Below, in pieces: positions 54,501 to 62,130 of a stretch of 64,000 nt of DNA (the first letter of the stretch is position 1; each line of letters starts with the position of its first letter). The notes under the pieces are model-generated. The model ran no database searches, had not been told where the DNA came from, and saw only the letters and a list, made by a program, of their open reading frames with translations. The stretch is from Bacteroidia bacterium (GTDB lineage: Bacteria > Bacteroidota > Bacteroidia > Bacteroidales > Paludibacteraceae), in contig SAAO01000015.1 of the NCBI GenBank assembly GCA_009929375.1, positions 20,766 through 84,765 of the forward strand, written 5' to 3'. Position numbers and translations under genes: made by a program.

Positions 54501-55046
54501 AAAATTGACGATCAGGAAATAAATAATGAGAGCTTGCAGGTTGCAGCCTTTATCGACAATAAATGCCGTGGTACAATCAATCTTATTCTGGATCCTGTAA
54601 CCAACAGATATTATGCTTATATGACAATTCTGGGAGATGGTATTATTGATGTGAATAAAAAAATAACTTTCAAGTGCTACGATCCTGCAACCGGTAAAGA
54701 AATGGTTGCTGCTGACAATACACTCGGATACATTTCGGATAGCAATCATGGTGAAGCCACCAGTCCGCATGTTATTTCATTCTATTCAGTATCTACCGGA
54801 AATATGGAATTGACCGGCAAGGATTGGATAATCTATCCAAATCCTGTTGTGAATACTTTATATTTCACTTACAATCCTGAGGAAATCGATATGCTGGAAG
54901 TTGTTGACTTTACTGGTCGTACGCAGATAATTTCAACTGCTGTCACCAAAAACTCTATCGAAGTGGGCGACCTTGCACCGGGTATTTATACTTTACGTGT
55001 AACAGGCAAAGCTAAAACTGAAACCCACAGGTTTGTTATGAAGTAG
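45504..55046 (+). CDS. Giant secreted LamG-domain protein with T9SS sorting domain (3180 aa)
   Basis: Function unknown; a very large surface or extracellular protein. Start at 45504 (MKTKSGLFVPFSMSGLILFL, a signal peptide) is preferred over an ATG-like start at 45465. About residues 620-645 and 936-1000 have carboxypeptidase-regulatory/CnaB-like folds (ISGNIVFGSGTAVGGVNVSV; DANGHYEIDVPIGEHKITLR). LamG/concanavalin-like domains lie at about 650-850, 2080-2270 and 2280-2470, each ending in a DEMRLWNRAL- or DEIRIWNSAL-type strand and YWQMDEG-like segment. A serine-rich patch lies near 1430-1460. Late beta domains (WNWVSTNVVNSS, WNWIGYIP repeats) precede the T9SS sorting domain (DWIIYPNPVVNTLYFTY, LAPGIYTLRVTGKAKTETH). 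LamG folds suggest glycan or adhesive binding. No catalytic motif is seen. Confidence 0.88.
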   Translation: MKTKSGLFVPFSMSGLILFLFLAFSMQVKAGADSYFNPTNRDQLNVTLPSGVNGYNYVDFRIFSHTSTPYSDRMNYITMSYQDAQGAYVQFMAYGMADFDHPVNSNFFSSTNFGNSVSTGVVSYLGSVNGSNTDLRYLNFRWYYPQNLAGKTVKFQCNWKWELDWWCCSKFSSGIDYSLSIALPAYNPAQLSGPVLKAIDGSADGKWFNFKWDSYDVSLGNTTLELYSDNAYTNKKYTSPTATGVAGSVNIGLGALNKVNTVYPRLIYTTGSGNAVKVYTKNLNPSNVAGFPNPVLGTCSFDPCSKTASLNWTYANPAQIDANSKVYIYRKVNDGSSSIYTLITPSGLGMNVVSYNDNDAGLAWDKKYTYIVRTIPNFLNATSVNFTKTDAHTYLPELQAKTDITTSRLKIDFSSFTAVGNIAVVSPAKAANAELSWKMTWCTNNPANITIRRINLINSLDVKEFIVSGNSQKYVDYTAVNAVPYRYQIQLDNNGRIDTSEWRDVKIVDKAKFLNLTTTKGVLNDRIKLSWEIDKPLLNDKFVIYRKIYDNGSKVFNYEMIGEKQSGNKIENWEDMSVSPGILYQYQIKSYYQPATGDPVEVFTADSVGLGFSQPIGTISGNIVFGSGTAVGGVNVSVENQDVDQKLYKSIQFNKQGTQFGGVAKLKPAKHGCIANGFTWQAWLKPANRTQANAYIYELRDEYSIRLEGNAIKVYVHDRSKTEPRIITNIANVSADKFFHFSLSYNATSRWLKTYLNGIVSDSIQLDAAYACKNTTTAEAKLASPYLSSAANFVGNIDEMRLWNRALTSAEVNSNFDRYLAGTELDLIGYWQMDEGINNFIFDKSNISKSYNENHISLVGAVTSDAVPTLDQLSIKTTTDINGNYIIQGVPYKGNGSTYQVVPALGTHEFEPAKQLIFIGGTSSEVQSKISFKDVSSFKISGNIFYENTTYPVEGVEFLVDGNTCTRDNVVILSDANGHYEIDVPIGEHKITLRKNGHVFADAFDDASLKLGMKYNFNVNKSNVDFVDKTKVTLVGRVTGGNIQETKPIGFNRSKANIGVAEVTLQPKQKQKYSLNNTAADSLLYNSNDKDIKSVSKVKKGDDIIRIVTDPANGEFSVQVPPVPMIVTDVKAVNLSKEAFKYGNLPSVDMNPMVFSVDTIHNGTKIVDGVSTIAIDSCKYNQRLIITYTAPKAEFIIRDMNYDWSAFGDSLYNYVNPNNPAEDKTLSLVTKSAGGVANYLANKPVFTQGNYYTFDIVAYEKYINPATNDSDFVYLKNATITIENKISTKSEKTVYELDSLGRFTYRFMAGGPNIIYPHWKEMTASIDHNGVTEPWTETLVAVVLGAVPVGGVDFITKGPDQVIAVLRDPPGSNSYATLEKGSSISNTRSYTGIGKESTGHKFIANLGGKVTINAMVTEIETANKLDIGGGIEQSVEGSDGTSRTESYSFSESISTSSSTDYIGANGDLYIANSSNIGFAKCYQLSLKSTGGPNLGSSYIFVPMGDSTAVRYTQSHIVNTLIPKLKELRNSLLETTTTPNKTPGAKSKYYTTKSIEDEDFGTNGTYEWIRPAVITEKVYIDSVLFYNNQINNWEKVIRDNELEKLHASGKAPAEYKSDIKYNVKNISFDAGAILGNTYTRTSNTTKSHSAAWELMAVFTSEAGLTVNDFGFTIENEAQAGGGEEMSEENAIENTVTYSYTLEDGDAGNYFSVDVFTPESYTVTPEAKVHLNYDGKDEKSFAVSNVEREGGPIFVTRGGNSSCPYEGEDLSVVYKVSGKPVALNTATVQIEKPGINVLVPSVTGVTSGKQATYEVDLLNYSETTTSSWFQLSVDAATNPNGAIISIDGTPLTEPRLFLIPPKQAVRKTIRLSQGGSDDLSFENIKLLFESPCDGAISSEALISAAFTPSCSDITLQIDDRIVNTSTGTDLNIVLKDFDKSYKNFAGILLQYKGVNELNWRMAKEFVLDSAIMKPSKGFVKIGSGDVQIKYTFPMKDEPDQSYQFRARTICAGDIYNETPVITVIKDMKTPQSMGLPSPSNGILTPETEASVTFNEKIQVEKIANTDVQVWGVLNDYQQTDNVGLQFDGNQKAFTEMPINLQSSFTIEGKMLIDPANGTGNIFSMGEGSNKIALEAVGNNLKVSVGSGFTKQTTGLVADASFQYFALSYDSNNNKLELMLWSNANKKQGSVFVENLAEGIAPNGRLIIGDGFKGLVRQLSVWSEARSANTITTDRSGTKTGNELNLVGYWLMDEGYGTTAVDKARGRNLNVGSSWFISNRGFATELNGSNQVVVKSGHIPFTKESDFSLEFWFRGQAGQKNATLYSCLGDAAATAKNLMVAFNEDGNLALTTNGTSTRLNSGDVLDNAWHHFALSVLRSGNANVFIDGVLKFQTSSTNIGGMASDSVAFGARRWYAAGATKATIDNRFKGSIDEIRIWNSALTGDNVRLDMRSKLAGNETGLVAYYPFEDVNSSNDIVSSVEDLSIPAYSSMDNGGSALAKNVTFADNTPSIKATRPRVKLNTTLTSSDNKIVININEDANRIENCILEFEVERIMDLNENTLASPLKWTAFVDQNRLKWQTETVNLKKEVLEPLTFEATITNSSGKFENYVISGLPGWLSANKTSGTLDPLEKTTLTFTVDKSANIGAYECELRLTGSKNIDEVLPVVLKVTGPRPDWTVNPYDFESSMNIIGKIQIEGVYQEDSEDVLAAFIGTKCVGIVNPKFSKVLNSYILYMDVYGNAEDAAKALTFSLWDAGTGRIYPGVDVAGGALTFSSGSTIGSVSAAKIFNATDKVEQQLTIRKGWNWVSTNVVNSSPSLLDQIKSGLETDGISLKSKTAFTNYSAAGSSWSGSLTSISQYSMYLVRSAQPKSVKVIGATAKQVDYPITIVPGWNWIGYIPQFVTPVKEALSSINAVEGDQIKGQIGFATYSGGNWNGSLEYLVPGQGYMLNSAVGTNRMLTYPSQYISRLNVKRKANNDQAMHWTYNEYEFPQNMTVTAIVKIDDQEINNESLQVAAFIDNKCRGTINLILDPVTNRYYAYMTILGDGIIDVNKKITFKCYDPATGKEMVAADNTLGYISDSNHGEATSPHVISFYSVSTGNMELTGKDWIIYPNPVVNTLYFTYNPEEIDMLEVVDFTGRTQIISTAVTKNSIEVGDLAPGIYTLRVTGKAKTETHRFVMK

Positions 55047-55070
55047 TATTTAGTCACTTTAAAATAAATT

Positions 55071-55112
55071 CACCCCGTAAGTTCGTTTAAGAGCCTATGG
55101 GGTGTTTTTTTA
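55071..55112 (+). terminator. Terminator of the giant gene
   Basis: CACCCC and GGGGTG arms with extra pairing inside, followed by eight T. Confidence 0.85.
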
Positions 55113-55197
55113 AGAATAAACTGTTGTTGAAGGTAACTCTGTACCTGTGGTTAATATGGAAGTGTTCTTAAATTTTGTTGTAAAACAATTACTATAG

Positions 55198-55389
55198 CTG
55201 AAAAACGGTGAAGAACAGTTGGAAGCAAGGTATCCTTTTGGGGAAATTAGCGAAGAAATGTATAGGATGTTCAATGCCGGAGTTAGGACTGATATTGCAG
55301 CATTTGAACCGATTTTTTTTGACATGGACGAAAAGTCAGTATATAGCCTCAAGAGTAATGAGGTATCGTTCTGTATTGTTTGCTGTTAA
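55198..55389 (+). pseudogene. Remnant resembling a serine-recombinase C-terminal region
   Basis: A plus-strand frame bounded by stops reads EEQLEARYPFGEISEEMYRM followed by FNAGVRTDIAAFEPIFFDMD, then loses character before the stop at 55387. The charged helical pattern resembles the coiled segment of large serine recombinases, but no catalytic part is present. It lies in the 911-bp gap 55047-55957, which otherwise has terminator-like hairpins and the remnant at 55448. No intact gene is seen. Confidence 0.35.
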
Positions 55390-55410
55390 ATGAATGTAGG
55401 CTAAAGAAAA

Positions 55411-55442
55411 AGGACTTTCCACTCAAAAAAGTGAAAAGTCCT
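55411..55442. terminator. Hairpin between two remnants
   Basis: AGGACTTTCCACT (55411-55423) and AGTGAAAAGTCCT (55430-55442) pair at 12 of 13 positions. An A run precedes it, so it would terminate leftward transcription. Confidence 0.55.
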
Positions 55443-55447
55443 CGACA

Positions 55448-55561
55448 GTAGCCCTACTAGATGAAATATCTAACTTAGAATTCTTGAATGACTTTGCAAA
55501 AGTGGTAGCGCTGATTGAAAGACTGGAGAGAGAAGAATTTCTTATTCGTACTTTAGGTTAA
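55448..55561 (+). pseudogene. Coding remnant, second copy of the 43766 sequence
   Basis: The frame reads VALLDEISNLEFLNDFAKVV then ALIERLEREEFLIRTLG and stops at 55559-55561. It has no start codon and is related to the sequence at 43766-43862. Parent gene not recognised. Confidence 0.4.
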
Positions 55562-55852
55562 AGAGGTTAATTGAATGCGTTGGTTAATTATACGTTTAAA
55601 AGAAATTCTATTCTGTTTAGAAGTTTATATTGTGTGTTTATGAAAAGTGAAAAAATAAAGATATGATTAGTAGTATTTTTGTGTGAGCTGATTGAAAAAC
55701 CGGATTAATTTTATTGGCAAATCTTTAGATTATACCGGTAAAACGAAAATGCTCTGTTACATTTGTATGTGTTTTGGGTATTGTTGAAACGTTTGATTTC
55801 AGAGTGAGTTTGTCAGAATAGTAATTTTACTATCTGTTGTTTACGCAAATAG

Positions 55853-55887
55853 AATCCGGGAAACAACCAATTGTTGTTTTTCGGATT
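55853..55887 (+). terminator. Orphan terminator-like hairpin upstream of the response regulator
   Basis: AATCCG-GG-AAACAAC (55853-55867) pairs with GTTGTTT-TT-CGGATT (55873-55887) and a T-rich tail follows. No gene precedes it within 290 bp, so it may end a small RNA or a lost gene, or act as an attenuator for the response regulator 70 bp downstream. Confidence 0.5.
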
Positions 55888-55957
55888 TTTATTTTTTAAT
55901 GAGTTGATTATTTTCTAAAAATTATTATATCTTTATCACTTCAAAATTATTATAAAT

Positions 55958-56692
55958 ATGTTGTTAGCAGTTATAATTGACGATGAAAAAAATTCGTCAG
56001 AGTACCTGAAGAATATTATTGAACGGTATTTCAATTCACATATTCATATCACCGGAATTGCCGATAATATTGCTGAAGGTGTAAGCCTGATCAGAAACAC
56101 AAATCCTGATATTGTTTTCCTGGATATAGAAATGCCTAATGAAAATGGGTTTATATTGTTTGACTATTTCAATGGCGATGCAAAATTCGAAGTGGTTTTT
56201 ACTACGGCACACGAGGAATATGCTATTAAAGCAATCAAAAACAATGCATTTGATTATTTGCTAAAACCGGTAGATAAAATAGACATTTTATCGCTCTTAA
56301 AGAAATACGAACTCAGAAAAGCAGAAAAACAAAAAAATGCAATCAATCTTTTTAATATACGAAAAGGAGATTCCCGGAAAATTACATTGACAACTCAATA
56401 TGGGTCAGTATTTATCGAAGAATGTATTTTTCTGTACGCGAAAGCCGCAGGTTCATATTGCGAAATCAATACTATTGATGGACGAAGCATTGTCATTTCA
56501 AAACCTTTGGGCGATTTTGAAGAAATGACCAAAGAATTTAATTTTTTCAGAACTCACAAATCATACATCATTAACCTCGATCATATTAGTGAATTAATAA
56601 AGAAAGATGAGTATATGATTGTGCTGAAGAATGGATTAAGAATACCACTCTCGGTCAGAAAAAGAGATGAATTTATCGGGAAGATATCATAA
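55958..56692 (+). CDS. LytTR-family response regulator (244 aa)
   Basis: Two-component regulator. Residues about 1-120 form the receiver domain: acidic pair in VIIDDEKN, phospho-acceptor Asp in DIVFLDIEMPNENG (about residue 55), Thr in VVFTTAHEEYA and Lys in YLLKPVDK. Residues about 140-240 form the LytTR DNA-binding domain (IEECIFLYAKAAGSYCEINT, FFRTHKSYIINLDHI, IPLSVRKRDEF). Its 3' end overlaps the kinase gene by 26 bp, so the two are co-translated. A 22-bp-period direct repeat upstream of the giant LamG gene is the best target candidate in the window. Confidence 0.92.
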   Translation: MLLAVIIDDEKNSSEYLKNIIERYFNSHIHITGIADNIAEGVSLIRNTNPDIVFLDIEMPNENGFILFDYFNGDAKFEVVFTTAHEEYAIKAIKNNAFDYLLKPVDKIDILSLLKKYELRKAEKQKNAINLFNIRKGDSRKITLTTQYGSVFIEECIFLYAKAAGSYCEINTIDGRSIVISKPLGDFEEMTKEFNFFRTHKSYIINLDHISELIKKDEYMIVLKNGLRIPLSVRKRDEFIGKIS

Positions 56693-59660
56693 ATATTATC
56701 TTTTACTTGTGTTTATAGGGCTGTTTTTAAATGCAGCTGCCTATAATACGGTGAACTACAATGCTAAAAATGGCATTGCAAGTAATGGTGTACGCAAAAT
56801 TTTCATTGATCACATACATCGTGTCTGGCTGGGAACCGACAATGGCGTAAGCTGTATTACAGGAAATGGAATAAAGAATTACCTGTATTCCAATGGTCTT
56901 GATTACAGTAAAATATGGGAAATTGAACAATGTCCCGACAGTTCGCTGTGGTTTGGGTCATTTGGCAATGGATTGTATGAATACAGGAACAACAAATTCT
57001 ACAATTATCAATTGCCACGTTCACGTGCCAACAATTCGATCCGAAAGTTGAAATCTTTTGGAAAATATCTTTTTATAGGTACTGAAGCCGGACTCAATGT
57101 TTTCGATTATCAAAAACGTGAATTCGTTCCTTTTAAAAATCTGAGCGAAAGAGATTCCTTTCAAATTCTCGATTTTTTTGAATACAAAAGTAAATTGTAT
57201 TTCCAGTCGTTTTTTTATGGCACTTTTGAGATAAATCCGGAACAAAAGACTTTCAGGAATATTCGTTTTAATCAGTTTGAAAACAAATGGAATTATTCGG
57301 CTTATCAGCACAATGGCACTTTATTCCTTTCCCGCACCCGATTCAACGAATCTGATCATCACAATCTTTTATTCTGGAAAGCAGACCGGTATTTGTCGGG
57401 AGCAAAACCCGACTCAATTGCCATTAATACTGTTATCTGGGAGTTTGCCAATACATCAGACAAAGAAATGTTTGCAGCCTGTTGGGGAGTGAGAGATAAT
57501 AGTGGTGGACTGTATAAGCTTCGTGGAAAAAACATGCAAAGAATGAATGAAGCTATGAGCATAAACAGTAATCAGCTTCTGGATGTTGAGTACGATAAAC
57601 TGCTGAATAAACTTTATGTAGCATCGATTGATAAGGGTTTGTATGTGATTGATTTGAATGAAATTGTTGTAAAATTGCCCTTCGAAGAAAAATCCGATAT
57701 TCTGGATATGAAAATGTCTGATGGGAGGATGTTTGTTTTGAAGAATGACACATTACAACTATACAGGGAGCGCCGATTGATAAAGTCGGTCACTATGACT
57801 GATGTCACAAAATTTATGGATCGGTACAAACCGGTTCGTACTTTCGACGATGCTGTTTTAAATGCAGAAAAGAGATTTCGCGATTTAAGTATTTCTGCCG
57901 ACTATCTGGTGATTAACTCGAACTTTGCCGAAATACGGCTCGACTACGACCTGAATATTCTGGATTATATATTTTCCGGCTCCGATGGGAGGTTGTGCTT
58001 CCTGAGCAAAAATGATGTGCTGATTTTTCGTGATTATGGAAATTCTGAATTTTGTGGGGACTTTGGTAAAGGAAAGCACTTTGTTTTTAAACATTGGATA
58101 AAGGGAAAGACGAACCCCAGGGATGTAAGCGGGCATTGCAGGTTGAATGATACCACATACCTGCTTGCAAGCGAAAACCAACGAATGTATCTGTATATAC
58201 AAAACGACACCTTGTATAAGTGTTTCGAAAAACTTGGAAATGTACATCTGCCCACACACAACGATAGATTGGGAGAGAATAGTTTTGTGTCGGTCGATCA
58301 GTCAAATGTTTTGTACAAAGGTATTTATGTAAAAGATTCTTTGTTGATGACAAAACTAATTGATCTGAGACAGTTTGGTGTGATAGAGAGTTATTTTGTC
58401 CGTGCCGGAAACGGGTTGATAATTGTGGCCACAAACAAAGGTGGATTTGTGCTCGACCGGGATAATGTGTATCTGATTGATCATACTTATGGTTTACCCA
58501 GCGATCTTATTGTCAGAACGGCCACAGTGCTTAACGACAAAATTTACGCAGCTACAACTGCCGGTATATACCTGGTTGATGTAAAAAAGCTCCGCAATTT
58601 AAAATTGAACTGGAAACTTTCGGCCCTTACAGTTTCTACAGATAGTATCAGCCGGAACTTTTCGCAGGCAGGTAAAGTTAATTTTGGTCAAAAGCCAGCT
58701 GAAATAATTGTAAGGTGGGAAATAAACAATCATCCGTATCCCGAAAATTTACAATACTCATACCGCATTGGCAGCAATAATTCATGGTCGGCTGTGGCCA
58801 CTCCGGGAAGCATAAAAATCAGCAATCCTCAGTATGGCATAACTGATTTATATCTCAGGGTTACGGATGATACATCCGGCAATAAAACAATTGTACATTT
58901 ATTAAGTTTCGATATACCAAAACCATTTTATTTGCAAATATGGTTTTATATCGTTTTAGCCATTGTATTTAGCGGAATCGGATTTTATTTTACATACAGA
59001 ATTCGGGTCAGAAAGCTAAAGGAGAAAACTGCTAAAGCCCAAATGGAAGCTTCCGAATTGCAGTTGAGGTTAGATACTTTACAGTTACTCTTAAAGCCTC
59101 ATTTTATATTCAATGCCCTGAGTTCGGTTCAGAATCTGATACTGAAAAACGAAACAGACAAAACGCTGGAATATACCGGCTATTTTGCAAAATTTCTGCG
59201 AGGCATTATGCAAAACTCGGGAGAAAGGCTCGTGCCATTAAAAGAAGAGATTGACAATACCCTGCGTTATATTGAGCTTGAAAAGCTCCGGTTTAACGAA
59301 AAGGTAGAGATAGTGTTGGATGTTGATCAGCAAGTGAACATAAACGAAGTATTTATTATTCCTTTTCTGTTTCAGCCATTTGTGGAGAATATATTTAAAC
59401 ATGCTTTTACAAAAGAAATAGTGAATCCACGTATCGACTTTAGCATTGCACTGACTGAAGACAGTATTATTTACAGTATTTCCGATAACGGTAAAGGGCT
59501 TAATGGCCAAACCTACCACGATGTGATATCTAAATCCACTTCCAAAGGTCTAAAAATCACCCTTGCTCAACTTGCAAAATACTTCCCCGACAAGCATGTA
59601 CTTACTGTTTCCGAAAATGACAAAGGCGGTGTCAGCTGGGTCGTTACTGTACAGTGCTGA
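56667..59660 (+). CDS. LytS/YehU-type sensor histidine kinase with beta-propeller sensor (997 aa)
   Basis: Membrane sensor that phosphorylates the LytTR regulator. N-terminal signal or anchor (YYLLLVFIGLFLNAAAY), then a periplasmic two-propeller region of repeats such as IDHIHRVWLGTDNGVSCITG and DSSLWFGSFGNGLYEY (about 25-640), a Y_Y_Y-like beta domain (about 650-740, LQYSYRIGSNNSWSAV), one membrane helix (about 755-780, IWFYIVLAIVFSGIGFYF), and a cytosolic His_kinase/HATPase part: phospho-His in LLKPHFIFNALSS (about 812), N-box region FLFQPFVENIFKHA, and G-box ISDNGKGL. Unlike hybrid two-component regulators of PULs it lacks fused receiver and AraC domains; these roles are in the separate upstream gene. 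The ATG at 56667 has an AAAAGAG site. Confidence 0.92.
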   Translation: MNLSGRYHKYYLLLVFIGLFLNAAAYNTVNYNAKNGIASNGVRKIFIDHIHRVWLGTDNGVSCITGNGIKNYLYSNGLDYSKIWEIEQCPDSSLWFGSFGNGLYEYRNNKFYNYQLPRSRANNSIRKLKSFGKYLFIGTEAGLNVFDYQKREFVPFKNLSERDSFQILDFFEYKSKLYFQSFFYGTFEINPEQKTFRNIRFNQFENKWNYSAYQHNGTLFLSRTRFNESDHHNLLFWKADRYLSGAKPDSIAINTVIWEFANTSDKEMFAACWGVRDNSGGLYKLRGKNMQRMNEAMSINSNQLLDVEYDKLLNKLYVASIDKGLYVIDLNEIVVKLPFEEKSDILDMKMSDGRMFVLKNDTLQLYRERRLIKSVTMTDVTKFMDRYKPVRTFDDAVLNAEKRFRDLSISADYLVINSNFAEIRLDYDLNILDYIFSGSDGRLCFLSKNDVLIFRDYGNSEFCGDFGKGKHFVFKHWIKGKTNPRDVSGHCRLNDTTYLLASENQRMYLYIQNDTLYKCFEKLGNVHLPTHNDRLGENSFVSVDQSNVLYKGIYVKDSLLMTKLIDLRQFGVIESYFVRAGNGLIIVATNKGGFVLDRDNVYLIDHTYGLPSDLIVRTATVLNDKIYAATTAGIYLVDVKKLRNLKLNWKLSALTVSTDSISRNFSQAGKVNFGQKPAEIIVRWEINNHPYPENLQYSYRIGSNNSWSAVATPGSIKISNPQYGITDLYLRVTDDTSGNKTIVHLLSFDIPKPFYLQIWFYIVLAIVFSGIGFYFTYRIRVRKLKEKTAKAQMEASELQLRLDTLQLLLKPHFIFNALSSVQNLILKNETDKTLEYTGYFAKFLRGIMQNSGERLVPLKEEIDNTLRYIELEKLRFNEKVEIVLDVDQQVNINEVFIIPFLFQPFVENIFKHAFTKEIVNPRIDFSIALTEDSIIYSISDNGKGLNGQTYHDVISKSTSKGLKITLAQLAKYFPDKHVLTVSENDKGGVSWVVTVQC

Positions 59661-60030
59661 ATTCCATATTATCTGCCCGGCTGGATGACTGTTGGTTTAG
59701 AGTTTCAGGGTTTCAATTTGAAAATTTGAAAATTTGAGATTTGAAAATCCCTGGCTTCGGAAATGATTCTCAATTAATCACACTACCACAGGTTTTATTC
59801 TCAAAACTCAGTACTCGGAACTCAAATCTCATAACTCATCACCTTGTCTCTCCGCCACGACTAATTTTATACGATAAAGAGCTAATCAAAGTCGTTCCGA
59901 AAGCCAATTCAATGCTTTATAAAGTTATTAAATCAGTTATGTTTTATTTGCATAATTTTAGGGAAAATTAGTGCGTGCGGAAGCCGAAAAGCAGAGAGAG
60001 TAGGCAGTGAAACTCAAAAGAACAATCAAT
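59661..60030. repeat. 370-bp gap with degenerate repeats
   Basis: Words TTTGAAAATTTGA (59715-59748) and ACTCAGTACTCGGAACTC-type words (59798-59840) recur; the first set equals the 37.5-kb vocabulary and the second is the inverted form of the 42.89-kb vocabulary, including AACTCATCACCTTG at 59833-59846. No gene seen. Confidence 0.7.
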
Positions 60031-62037
60031 ATGAAAAAACTAGTACTCTTTTTTACAACCATGTGTATTACTCTTTCCGCATGGGCATACGATTTTCAGG
60101 TGGATGGTGTTCATTATAATATCACTTCTTCTGTATCGCCGTTTACTGTAGGTGTTACTTACGGCAAAGCTAAATATACAGGTGAGGTGTCTATTCCGGC
60201 TACTGTAGTGTATTCTGGTGTGACATACTCTGTTACTGCTATTTTACCTGTTGCTTTTACAAATTGCAGCGGTTTGACCTCGGTAACAATACCATCATCT
60301 GTTACGTCAATAGGAGAGAGGGCTTTTTATCGTTGTAGCGGTTTGACCTCAGTAACAATTCCCTCATCTGTTACGGCAATAGGAGGTTCTACTTTTTCTG
60401 GTTGTAGCGGTTTGACCTCAGTAACAATTCCCTCATCCGTTACGTCAATAGGAGAGAGTGCTTTTTCTGGTTGTAGCGGTTTGACCTCAGTAACAATTCC
60501 CTCATCTGTTACAACGATAGGAAATCTCGCTTTTAGTAGTTGCAGCGGTTTGACTTCGGTAATGATTCCTTCATCCGTTACATCAATAGGAGGTTTCGCT
60601 TTTAATCAAACTGCATGGTATAATAATCAACCTGATGGAGTTGTATATGCAGGTAAAGTAGCTTATACATACAAAGGTACTATGCCGGATAATACAAACT
60701 TAACTATTGCAGACGGAACAGTTGGCATTGCAGTTTCTGCTTTTGCGAGTAAAATTGGATTGGTTTCAGTTACTATTCCCTCATCTGTTACATCGATAGG
60801 TAATGGTGCTTTTGATCGTTGTAGCGGTTTAACTTCAGTAACTATTCCCTCATCTGTTACGTCATTAGAAGATTATACTTTTTCATATTGCACTAGTTTG
60901 ACTGAAGTAATCATTCCCTCATCTGTTACGTCATTAGCAGATTATACTTTTTCATATTGCACTAGTTTGACTGAAGTAACTATTCCCTCATCTGTTACGT
61001 CGATAGGTAATAGTGCTTTTTCATCTTGCTCCGGTTTAACTTCAGTAACTATTCCCTCATCTGTTACATCGATAGGAACTGGTGTTTTTACTGATTGCAA
61101 TAAATTAACCAATATAATCTCTCCTTCATACAACCCGTTTTCAGGATTGAGTTTAAAAATTCAGTCATTGGTGATAACCGGAGATTCAATTGATGATAGT
61201 GTCAACAATAATATACCAAACTCGTATCGTATCCTCCGTAATGCAGATATCAAGGGTGCTCAAAATAAAGTTCTACCAGTTGAAATGTTTTATAACTGTT
61301 TTCAACTTGAGAACCTGAAACTACCATCAAAATTAGAGAGAATTGGCTATAGATCGTTGTCGGATTGTATATTGCTAAAGGAAATATCAATACCCTCAAC
61401 TGTTACAGAAATAGAGATGCGTGCATTTGAAAATTGCCGTAGTCTGCAGAAGGTGGTTTTCGAAGAAGGTTCGCAGCTGAAAGCTATCTGCAATTGGGCA
61501 TTTTATGCCTGTCATGCGCTCGAAGATATAGTAATCCCCACTGGCGTTACCACCATTGGCGATGGCGCTTTTTGGAGTTGCGATTATTTAAAAAAACTCA
61601 GTATTCCGTCATCAGTATCTACGATCGGCGATAATGCTTTTGAGGGTTGTAAAACGCTTGGCTCCATACAGGTAGAGGCTGCCACACCACCTCAGGTGTC
61701 AGGTAATACTTTTAACGGCGTTTCCAAGTCAATACCCGTAAAAGTGCCCAAAGGCTCAATTGATCAATACCGAACTGCTTTTGGTTGGAAGGACTTCGCC
61801 TATCTGACCGAAACAGGAATGGATGTGCAGCAGCCGGTCAGCTTTAACTGTTATGTTGAAAATGGCACCATAGTTATCGGAGGTGTTAAGAGCGAAAGTC
61901 GTCTTGTGGTGTCGGATTTACAGGGCAAACAACTATGCAACCGCACTGTGAACTCGGAAACAATACGTGTAGAACTTGCACACCGGGGAGTTTATATGGT
62001 TAGTGTAGGTGGCAAAGCAGTAAAAGTGCTATACTGA
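60031..62037 (+). CDS. BspA-type leucine-rich-repeat secreted protein with T9SS-like tail (668 aa)
   Basis: Probable surface or secreted adhesion protein. The start MKKLVLFFTTMCITLSAWA at 60031 is preferred over the in-frame ATG at 60007 since it gives a normal signal peptide. Residues about 75-360 contain about ten 23-residue LRR_5 repeats of the form CSGLTSVTIPSSVTSIGxxA, interrupted at about 190-240 by a segment starting AWYNNQPDGVVYAGKVAYTY; more diverged repeats run to about 560. The C-terminus (LVVSDLQGKQLCNRTV, RGVYMVSVGGKAVKVLY) resembles a T9SS type A sorting domain. Relatives in oral Bacteroidota bind host proteins; here the ligand is unknown. It has its own terminator. Confidence 0.87.
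   Translation: MKKLVLFFTTMCITLSAWAYDFQVDGVHYNITSSVSPFTVGVTYGKAKYTGEVSIPATVVYSGVTYSVTAILPVAFTNCSGLTSVTIPSSVTSIGERAFYRCSGLTSVTIPSSVTAIGGSTFSGCSGLTSVTIPSSVTSIGESAFSGCSGLTSVTIPSSVTTIGNLAFSSCSGLTSVMIPSSVTSIGGFAFNQTAWYNNQPDGVVYAGKVAYTYKGTMPDNTNLTIADGTVGIAVSAFASKIGLVSVTIPSSVTSIGNGAFDRCSGLTSVTIPSSVTSLEDYTFSYCTSLTEVIIPSSVTSLADYTFSYCTSLTEVTIPSSVTSIGNSAFSSCSGLTSVTIPSSVTSIGTGVFTDCNKLTNIISPSYNPFSGLSLKIQSLVITGDSIDDSVNNNIPNSYRILRNADIKGAQNKVLPVEMFYNCFQLENLKLPSKLERIGYRSLSDCILLKEISIPSTVTEIEMRAFENCRSLQKVVFEEGSQLKAICNWAFYACHALEDIVIPTGVTTIGDGAFWSCDYLKKLSIPSSVSTIGDNAFEGCKTLGSIQVEAATPPQVSGNTFNGVSKSIPVKVPKGSIDQYRTAFGWKDFAYLTETGMDVQQPVSFNCYVENGTIVIGGVKSESRLVVSDLQGKQLCNRTVNSETIRVELAHRGVYMVSVGGKAVKVLY
60265..61110 (+). 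repeat. 69-bp tandem coding repeats of the BspA-like gene
   Basis: Each unit carries near-identical stretches such as CAATTCCCTCATCTGTTACG; several neighbours differ by only a few bases, so copy number may change by slippage or recombination without breaking the frame. Confidence 0.85.
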
Positions 62038-62095
62038 TGTGCAATAGCAAAAACTCAACTGAGGATATATAAGGAAAAAACGAATAGCCGAAAAG

Positions 62096-62130
62096 ACCAC
62101 TGATAACGAAAAAATATCAGTGGTTTTTTT
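62096..62130 (+). terminator. Terminator of the BspA-like gene
   Basis: Perfect 10-bp arms ACCACTGATA and TATCAGTGGT with a 9-nt loop and a run of T. Confidence 0.88.

Noticed and set aside
55110..55352. 80-codon minus-strand frame after the giant gene
   Set aside because: It starts opposite the better-looking plus-strand remnant and runs into the terminator; no family features.
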